DNA from: Escherichia whittamii
GTDB lineage: Bacteria; Pseudomonadota; Gammaproteobacteria; Enterobacterales; Enterobacteriaceae
Length of the DNA: 64,000 nt
Assembly: GCF_014836715.1 (NCBI RefSeq)
Contig: NZ_JACSQI010000013.1
Location: 62,001 to 126,000 of the forward strand
Reading direction: 5' to 3'
Shown: piece by piece, positions 58,203-64,000 of the stretch
How positions within the stretch are numbered: position 1 is the first letter of the stretch
How the letters are laid out: the number at the start of each line of letters is the position of its first letter
Translations under genes and position numbers: made by a program
Notes under the pieces: generated by a model
The model's input: the letters and a program-made list of their open reading frames with translations, nothing else
The model's database searches: none
Told to the model about the DNA's origin: nothing

Positions 58203-59183
58203 TTAGTGGTTCAGAAGATGGCTTGCCTCTTGCTTGATTTGTTGTAGTACGTTACGCACATGATTTATCTGATTAATTGCATCTTCTTTTTCTTTACGTA
58301 ACCGCTCATCCAGCAAATGCTTTTCTGGCAATGGTGTTTCACTCATCTGCCGGTATGGGATCCACGGATTATCATCTTCGTCTTCAAAGCGGAACGCCGG
58401 AGCATAATAATCAACCTCTTCTTCCAGGCCATATGCCGTCACCTGTGGCTCATCATCACCCAGGCAGATAAGGTGCGTTAATAATTCTTTGAATGGCATA
58501 TCACCCTGACCTGAAATACAGGCTTTATGCCCCAGGCCACCTTGTTCTTTAACGATCAAGGCATCTTTGATATGGACCTGGGTAATATGCGGTGCCATCG
58601 TTTTTAAAGCGTCTATAGGATGTTCATTTGCATTGATCATGTTCGCAAAATCAAACAGTAAAGAAAGAGACTCCATCTCACTTTCTTTGACCAGCGACAC
58701 CAGTTCATGGCTTTTTAAATCTTCATGCTGCTCGATCGTAAAGGTCAGGCCGCTGTCCTGATACGTTTCCCGCACATAGGCAATATCGTTAGCGATGATC
58801 GATAATACGTCGCGCAAATTACCTTCATAACGCGGATAAAAACGCACGGACGACGCCCCGGTTTTCAACGCGATGGCGACGGCTTCATCAATAGATGACT
58901 TATCTGAGGCGCTGGTTTCAATATGAATATCAAGGTTCAGACGGCGGGCTTTATCGCCAAAGGCAGAGAGTTCTTTATCTGCCATATTGCCCAGAGAAAA
59001 ACGCTCGCCATCCAGAACATGAATTTTGACGCCTCGCAGATTATTTTCACTCGCAATATCAAGTAAATCAGCCGGCAATACTCTTTCCAGCCGCATATTT
59101 AAATGAAAAGCATAGGCATGCAAATAAAGAGGAAGAGTATCGACACGTTGTAGAATCTTTCTTGCGTTATTTATTGTCACCAT
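58203..59183 (-). CDS. yihM: YihM, TIM-barrel sugar isomerase/epimerase-like protein
   Basis: A 326-residue protein of the xylose isomerase-like TIM-barrel superfamily. Barrel motifs: GVKIHVLDGERFSLG, FTIEQHEDLKSHEL, LLFDFANMINANEHP and ITQVHIKDALI show metal-type Glu/Asp/His positions. Substrate unknown. ATG at 59183 gives the known length; the frame is open 18 codons upstream into the yihL end. It starts 7 nt after yihL, so the two are co-transcribed. Confidence 0.93.
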   Translation of the reverse strand: MVTINNARKILQRVDTLPLYLHAYAFHLNMRLERVLPADLLDIASENNLRGVKIHVLDGERFSLGNMADKELSAFGDKARRLNLDIHIETSASDKSSIDEAVAIALKTGASSVRFYPRYEGNLRDVLSIIANDIAYVRETYQDSGLTFTIEQHEDLKSHELVSLVKESEMESLSLLFDFANMINANEHPIDALKTMAPHITQVHIKDALIVKEQGGLGHKACISGQGDMPFKELLTHLICLGDDEPQVTAYGLEEEVDYYAPAFRFEDEDDNPWIPYRQMSETPLPEKHLLDERLRKEKEDAINQINHVRNVLQQIKQEASHLLNH

Positions 59184-59190
59184 AAAACAC

Positions 59191-59901
59191 CTACAGATTA
59201 ATGATGAGATCCACGGCCTCAAATCGCCAATATTCAATATCTATCTGGACAATATTCCCTTGCTGGTCGGCGCGATGTTTTTCAATTAAGATCGCAGGCA
59301 TGCCCGCTGAACCGCCAAGAAACTTACTGATATCACCCGGCATTCTGACGGGTTTGAAAAGCAATTTTTTTACTACCGTTTCTTTTTGGTAGCATGTTTC
59401 CCAGACTGAAGAAAATGAGTGGTTTTCAAGTTGCTCAATAAAACCAGGGGCAACTTCAGGATTAATATACGTTTCGTGATAGAAAACTTTATGTCCTTCC
59501 AGCGCCCCCCAACCGGTAATGCGGTAGAGTTCGGTTGACGGCGTCACTGCAATCAGTGGCATGAGCGTTTCAGGAATGTCGCGGGTACGTTTTTTCTCAG
59601 TAAATCTCCAGGAAGGCTCCCGCCCTTGTTCAATAGCGGCCCGCTGAAAGCTTGCCGAGAGTTCCGGGCTGTAATTAAATCGCGGCTGAGTCACGAACCA
59701 ACCTTTACGATCCTTACGAAAGATTTTGGATTCTGCCTCAAGGTTCAGCAACGCCTGGCGTAACGTCATACGTTTAATGCCCAGCAGCTCTCCCAGCTCT
59801 CTTTCTGAAGGGAGTTTTCCACCCGGCGTGGTGATGCCATCTTTTAACCACCGATCCAATTTCTCTTTTGCATTTTCTACGGTGGATTGGTTTTCCGTCA
59901 T
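59191..59901 (-). CDS. yihL: GntR-family regulator YihL
   Basis: A 236-residue GntR/HutC-type regulator. The N-terminal winged helix-turn-helix is GKLPSERELGELLGIKRMTLRQALLNLEAESKIFRKDRKGWFVTQPRF (about 27-74). The C-terminal UTRA effector domain (about 95-230) follows. It likely controls yihLMN. ATG at 59901 has AAGGAT upstream. Confidence 0.95.
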   Translation of the reverse strand: MTENQSTVENAKEKLDRWLKDGITTPGGKLPSERELGELLGIKRMTLRQALLNLEAESKIFRKDRKGWFVTQPRFNYSPELSASFQRAAIEQGREPSWRFTEKKRTRDIPETLMPLIAVTPSTELYRITGWGALEGHKVFYHETYINPEVAPGFIEQLENHSFSSVWETCYQKETVVKKLLFKPVRMPGDISKFLGGSAGMPAILIEKHRADQQGNIVQIDIEYWRFEAVDLIINL

Positions 59902-60070
59902 TGTTTAATCCTTTTGGTTTAAACCAGATGTGGCATCTTACGCTTACGCCAAAAAAGAAAGCAATTAACGGCGTATGACTTTGCAGATAATTGTGACAAA
60001 GCTCTCTATTGACGTAACCACAGACTTATAAGGGAGATGCTCGCGCTGGTGAGGACTTACGACAGGCAAA

Positions 60071-60100
60071 AAAAAACCTGCCATCGCTGGCAGGTTTTTT
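60071..60100. terminator. Bidirectional terminator after typA
   Basis: AAAAAACCTGCCA (60071-60083) pairs with TGGCAGGTTTTTT (60088-60100) around TCGC, with T-runs on both strands. It ends typA. The stretch 59902-60070 shows only the yihL promoter area. Confidence 0.9.
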
Positions 60101-60117
60101 ATGACTAAAAAGCGAAA

Positions 60118-61941
60118 TTAATCGTCTTTCGGTGCGCGGTTCGCGCGACGACGATCGTTTTCCGTCAGGTGACGTTTACGAATACGGATAGAGGTCGGAG
60201 TCACTTCTACCAGTTCGTCATCATCGATGAATTCCAGAGCTTGTTCCAGAGTCATGCGGATAGGCGGAACCAGAACAACGGCTTCGTCAGTACCGGAAGC
60301 ACGCATGTTGGTCAGTTTCTTACCGGTCAGGCAGTTTACAGTCAGGTCGTTAGAGCGGCTGTGAATACCGATAATCTGACCTTCGTAAACTTCTGCACCG
60401 TGACCGAGGAACAGCTTACCGCGATCCTGCAGACCGAACAGCGCGAACGCTACTGCTTTACCCTGACCGTTAGAGATCAGTACGCCGTTCTGACGCTGAC
60501 CCACTTCACCCGGACGTACGTCGTCGTAGTGGCTGAAGGTGGAGTACAGCAGACCCGTACCAGAGGTCATGGTCATGAATTCGGAACGGAAGCCAATCAG
60601 ACCACGGCTTGGGATCACGTAGTCGAGACGTACGCGGCCTTTACCGTCTGGATTCATGTTCTTCAGGTCGCCTTTACGTTCGCCCAGCGCCTGCATCACA
60701 GAACCCTGATGCTGTTCTTCAACGTCCAGAGTCACGTTTTCGTACGGCTCTTGTTTACGACCGTCGATTTCACGGAAGATTACTTTCGGACGGGATACCG
60801 CCAGTTCGAAACCTTCACGACGCATGTTTTCGATAAGAACAGACAGGTGCAGTTCGCCGCGACCAGAAACGCGGAACGCATCGGCGTCTTCGGTTTCTTC
60901 TACGCGCAGCGCAACGTTGTGTACCAGTTCTTTGTTCAGACGATCCAGGATCTGACGAGAGGTTACGAACTTACCTTCTTTACCGCAGAACGGCGAGGTG
61001 TTAACGCAGAAGAACATAGAAACGGTCGGCTCATCAACGGAGAGTGCCGGCAGCGCTTCAACGTTTTGCGTGTCGCAAACGGTGTCAGAAATATTCAGTT
61101 CGCCAAGGCCCGTGATCGCCACGATATCGCCAGCTTCCGCCAGATCGGTTTCAATACGTTCCAGACCGAGGTGGCCCAGCACTTTACCGACTTTCGCGTT
61201 ACGGGTTTTGCCTTCGCTATCGATGATAGTAACCTGCTGGTTCGGCTTCACTTTACCGCGCTTGATGCGGCCAATGCCGATAACGCCAACATAGCTGTTG
61301 TAATCGAGCTGAGAAATCTGCATCTGGAACGGACCGTCAAGGTCAACGTCCGGCGCAGGAACATGGTCAATAATCGCCTGATACAGCGGGGTCATGTCTT
61401 CCGCCATATCTTCATGGTCCAGACCCGCGATGCCGTTCAGCGCAGAAGCATAAACGATTGGGAAGTCCAGCTGTTCGTCGGTCGCGTCGAGGTTAACGAA
61501 CAGGTCGAATACCTGATCCACAACCCAGTCAGGACGCGCGCCAGGGCGGTCAACTTTGTTGATAACAACGATAGGCTTCAGGCCATAAGCAAACGCTTTT
61601 TTGGTTACGAAACGCGTTTGCGGCATTGGGCCGTCAAATGCGTCAACCACCAGCAGCACTGAGTCTACCATGGACATTACACGTTCAACTTCACCACCGA
61701 AGTCGGCGTGCCCCGGGGTATCAACGATGTTGATACGGTAATCATTCCATTTGATAGCGGTGTTTTTCGCGAGGATGGTAATCCCACGCTCTTTCTCCAA
61801 ATCGTTGGAGTCCATCACGCGCTCTTGGGTTTCGGCACGAGAGTCGAACGTACCGGATTGTTGGAGCAGCTTGTCTACCAGGGTGGTTTTACCATGGTCG
61901 ACGTGCGCGATGATGGCGATGTTACGCAATTTTTCGATCAC
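60118..61941 (-). CDS. typA: Ribosome-associated GTPase TypA/BipA
   Basis: Translational GTPase of 607 residues that acts in 50S assembly and cold or stress adaptation. G motifs: [10 protein letters not shown] (G1), [10 protein letters not shown] (G2), [12 protein letters not shown] (G3), [10 protein letters not shown] (G4). EF-G-like domains follow, and then the BipA C-terminal domain ([37 protein letters not shown]). It is divergent from glnA, as in K-12, with full conserved length. Confidence 0.99.
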   Translation of the reverse strand: MIEKLRNIAIIAHVDHGKTTLVDKLLQQSGTFDSRAETQERVMDSNDLEKERGITILAKNTAIKWNDYRINIVDTPGHADFGGEVERVMSMVDSVLLVVDAFDGPMPQTRFVTKKAFAYGLKPIVVINKVDRPGARPDWVVDQVFDLFVNLDATDEQLDFPIVYASALNGIAGLDHEDMAEDMTPLYQAIIDHVPAPDVDLDGPFQMQISQLDYNSYVGVIGIGRIKRGKVKPNQQVTIIDSEGKTRNAKVGKVLGHLGLERIETDLAEAGDIVAITGLGELNISDTVCDTQNVEALPALSVDEPTVSMFFCVNTSPFCGKEGKFVTSRQILDRLNKELVHNVALRVEETEDADAFRVSGRGELHLSVLIENMRREGFELAVSRPKVIFREIDGRKQEPYENVTLDVEEQHQGSVMQALGERKGDLKNMNPDGKGRVRLDYVIPSRGLIGFRSEFMTMTSGTGLLYSTFSHYDDVRPGEVGQRQNGVLISNGQGKAVAFALFGLQDRGKLFLGHGAEVYEGQIIGIHSRSNDLTVNCLTGKKLTNMRASGTDEAVVLVPPIRMTLEQALEFIDDDELVEVTPTSIRIRKRHLTENDRRRANRAPKDD

Positions 61942-62313
61942 AACTTTGCCTCAGGCATTAGAAATAGCGCGTTATTGTACACGGATTAATCGCACTACAA
62001 AACAGGATCACAAACATCCTCCGCAAACAAGTATTGCAGAGTTCCTTTGTGATCGCTTTCACGGAGCATAAAAAGGGTTATCCAAAGGTCATTGCACCAA
62101 TATAGTGCTTAGTGTTTCCATTAAAGCACTATATTGGTGCAACATTCTCAACATGGTGCAGCCCTTTTGCACGATGTTAAGCATGATAACGCCTTTTAGG
62201 GGTAATTTAAAAGTTGGCACAGATTTCGCTTTATCTTTTTTACGGCGACACGGCCAAAATAATTGCAGATTTCGTTACCACGACGACCATGACCAATCCA
62301 GGAGAGTTAAAGT
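61942..62313. promoter_or_regulatory. typA / glnA control region: CRP, NtrC and sigma-54 sites
   Basis: A 372-bp gap with the classical glnA control sites. A CRP site TGTGATCGCTTTCACG (62048-62063) serves glnAp1. Two strong NtrC sites, TGCACCAATATAGTGC (62093-62108) and GCACTATATTGGTGCA (62126-62141), are inverse copies. A weaker NtrC-like site lies near 62154-62174. The sigma-54 promoter glnAp2 is TGGCAC (62215-62220), 5 bp, TCGCT (62226-62230). AGGAGAG precedes the glnA start. Confidence 0.92.
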
Positions 62314-63723
62314 ATGTCCGCTGAACACGTACTGACGATGCTGAACGAGCACGAAGTGAAGTTTGTTGATTTGCGCTTCACCGATACTAAAGGTAAAGAA
62401 CAGCACGTCACTATCCCTGCTCATCAGGTGAATGCTGAATTCTTCGAAGAAGGCAAAATGTTTGACGGCTCCTCGATTGGCGGCTGGAAAGGCATTAACG
62501 AGTCCGACATGGTGCTGATGCCAGACGCATCCACCGCAGTGATTGACCCGTTCTTCGCCGACTCTACCCTGATTATCCGTTGCGACATCCTTGAACCTGG
62601 CACCCTGCAAGGCTATGACCGTGACCCGCGCTCTATTGCGAAGCGCGCTGAAGATTACCTGCGTTCCACTGGCATTGCCGATACCGTACTGTTCGGGCCA
62701 GAACCAGAATTCTTCCTGTTCGATGACATCCGTTTCGGATCTTCTATCTCCGGTTCTCACGTTGCTATCGACGATATCGAAGGCGCGTGGAACTCCTCCA
62801 CCCAATACGAAGGTGGCAACAAAGGTCACCGTCCGGCAGTGAAAGGCGGTTACTTCCCGGTTCCGCCAGTAGACTCAGCTCAGGATATCCGTTCTGAAAT
62901 GTGTCTGGTGATGGAACAGATGGGTCTGGTGGTTGAAGCTCATCACCACGAAGTTGCAACTGCAGGTCAGAACGAAGTGGCAACCCGCTTCAATACCATG
63001 ACCAAAAAAGCTGACGAAATTCAGATCTACAAATATGTTGTTCACAACGTGGCGCACCGCTTCGGTAAAACCGCGACCTTTATGCCAAAACCGATGTTCG
63101 GTGATAACGGCTCCGGTATGCACTGCCACATGTCACTGTCTAAAAACGGCGTCAACCTGTTCGCGGGCGACAAATATGCAGGTCTGTCTGAGCAGGCGCT
63201 GTACTACATTGGCGGCGTAATCAAACACGCTAAAGCAATTAACGCCCTGGCAAACCCGACCACCAACTCTTACAAGCGTCTGGTCCCGGGCTACGAAGCT
63301 CCGGTAATGCTGGCTTACTCTGCGCGTAACCGTTCTGCATCTATCCGTATTCCGGTGGTTTCTTCTCCGAAAGCACGTCGTATCGAAGTGCGTTTCCCGG
63401 ACCCGGCAGCTAACCCGTACCTGTGCTTTGCTGCCCTGCTGATGGCCGGCCTTGATGGCATCAAGAACAAGATCCACCCGGGCGAAGCCATGGACAAAAA
63501 CCTGTATGACCTGCCGCCGGAAGAAGCGAAAGAGATCCCACAAGTTGCAGGCTCTCTGGAAGAAGCACTGAACGAACTGGATCTGGACCGCGAGTTCCTG
63601 AAAGCCGGTGGCGTGTTCACTGATGAAGCGATTGATGCGTACATCGCTCTGCGTCGCGAAGAAGATGACCGCGTGCGTATGACTCCGCACCCGGTAGAGT
63701 TTGAGCTGTACTACAGCGTCTAA
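62314..63723 (+). CDS. glnA: Glutamine synthetase GlnA
   Basis: Type I dodecameric glutamine synthetase joining glutamate and ammonia with ATP. The 469-residue protein appears identical to K-12 as I recall it. Features: the metal-binding [43 protein letters not shown] and [13 protein letters not shown]. The adenylylation tyrosine is at codon 398 in [12 protein letters not shown] (Tyr397 of the mature chain). Expression depends on NtrC/sigma-54 under nitrogen limitation; glnL/glnG should follow beyond the window. Confidence 0.99.
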
Positions 63724-63800
63724 TAGTTGAAGTTGTAATACCCGGTGCTAAAAAGCCGGGGGTTCAAACCAGGCCCATCTGGCGTAATTGTTGCAGCCAG

Positions 63801-63875
63801 TTTGAACACGGACAGCGCGCAGAACCCGGAGCGTACACCAGTACGTGAGGAGTTCGAGCACTGCCCAGGTTCAAA
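63801..63875. repeat. Box C-like inverted repeat in the glnA 3'-UTR
   Basis: TTTGAAC (63801-63807) and GTTCAAA (63869-63875) bracket GC-rich interrupted arms closing on CGTAC/GTACG. The inner sequence (GCGCGCAGAACCCGG...) resembles the E. coli box C intergenic repeat as I recall it. Confidence 0.5.
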
Positions 63876-63929
63876 ATGGCAAATAAAATAGCCTGATGGG
63901 ACTGGTTTTTAGTTGCCGTGGAAATTTCA

Positions 63930-63953
63930 GCCCATCTCTGCATGGGCTTTTTT
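63930..63953 (+). terminator. Rho-independent terminator of glnA/GlnZ
   Basis: A 6-bp stem GCCCAT/ATGGGC with a 6-nt loop is followed by TTTTTT. The remaining 63954-64000 shows no gene; it leads towards glnL. Confidence 0.88.
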
Positions 63954-64000
63954 CTCCGTAACTTCTGTGATGCTTCGCGCTTTTTATCCGTAAAAAGCTA

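Larger units (their letters stand above)
63724..63953 (+). ncRNA. glnZ: glnA 3'-UTR, site of the 3'-derived sRNA GlnZ
   Basis: In E. coli and Salmonella the glnA mRNA end is processed to the Hfq-binding sRNA GlnZ, which links nitrogen and carbon metabolism; this segment is the same place. Seen here are a CCCGG/CCGGG stem (63741-63760), a long interrupted hairpin (63801-63875) and a terminator stem GCCCAT (63930-63935)/ATGGGC (63942-63947) followed by TTTTTT. The exact 5' end of the sRNA cannot be read from sequence, so the start given is only the UTR start. Confidence 0.6.

Noticed and set aside
60169-61662. 497-codon open frame opposite typA
   Set aside because: It lies wholly antisense to the highly conserved typA gene; the translation is a low-complexity shadow without any recognisable domain.
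62275-62829. 184-codon minus frame at the start of glnA
   Set aside because: Antisense to glnA and its promoter; explained by codon bias of glnA.

Overview
The window is chromosomal DNA from an Escherichia. Almost every gene matches a known E. coli K-12 locus in order and length, with ordinary E. coli-type REP elements between transcription units. Several proteins (MalS, YihR, YiaM) look more divergent from K-12, as I recall those sequences, than is usual inside E. coli. The genome may therefore be a close relative such as E. fergusonii, E. albertii or a cryptic-clade Escherichia; this is inference from memory, not a measured identity.

Layout: 1-7745 is the D-xylose regulon (xylB partial, xylA, then divergent xylFGH and xylR). 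7749-13093 holds bax, malS, avtA and ysaA. 13195-22535 is yiaJ and the 2,3-diketo-L-gulonate operon (yiaK, yiaL, an extra DUF4862-like gene, yiaMNO TRAP transporter, lyxK, sgbH, sgbU); sgbE, which follows sgbU in K-12, is absent. 22567-26998 is a self-contained arabinoside module: an AraC-type regulator divergent from a GPH sugar symporter and a GH127 beta-L-arabinofuranosidase. After a REP cluster the window jumps to the K-12 '88 minute' region in inverted orientation: yiiG, an accessory pair (TPR protein and HSP90-like ATPase), fdhD, fdoGHI-fdhE, yiiF, a HigBA toxin-antitoxin pair, then yiiD-dtd-yihY-yihX. 44121-56745 is the sulfoquinovose (sulfo-EMP) cluster, here with an extra TauE/SafE-type membrane protein between yihR and yihQ. 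The end carries yihN, yihM, yihL, typA/bipA and glnA with its sigma-54/NtrC promoter and 3'-UTR.

How the genes work together: the window is mainly sugar and sugar-acid uptake and catabolism. Xylose, 2,3-diketogulonate/L-xylulose and probably L-arabinofuranosides feed the pentose phosphate pathway. Sulfoquinovose enters by OmpL and YihO/P, is released from glycosides by YihQ, and is split by YihS-V-T-U to DHAP and DHPS. Formate dehydrogenase-O (selenocysteine at codon 196) supplies respiratory electrons, with FdhD and FdhE as maturation factors.

Most unusual: the HSP90-like/TPR operon next to the yiiG junction; the sgbU-to-yiiG junction, which implies an inversion roughly symmetric about oriC relative to K-12; the TauE-like gene in the sulfoquinovose cluster; replacement of sgbE by the GH127 module; and the DUF4862-like insertion in the yia operon. 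I saw no rRNA, tRNA, insertion sequence, prophage or CRISPR array.
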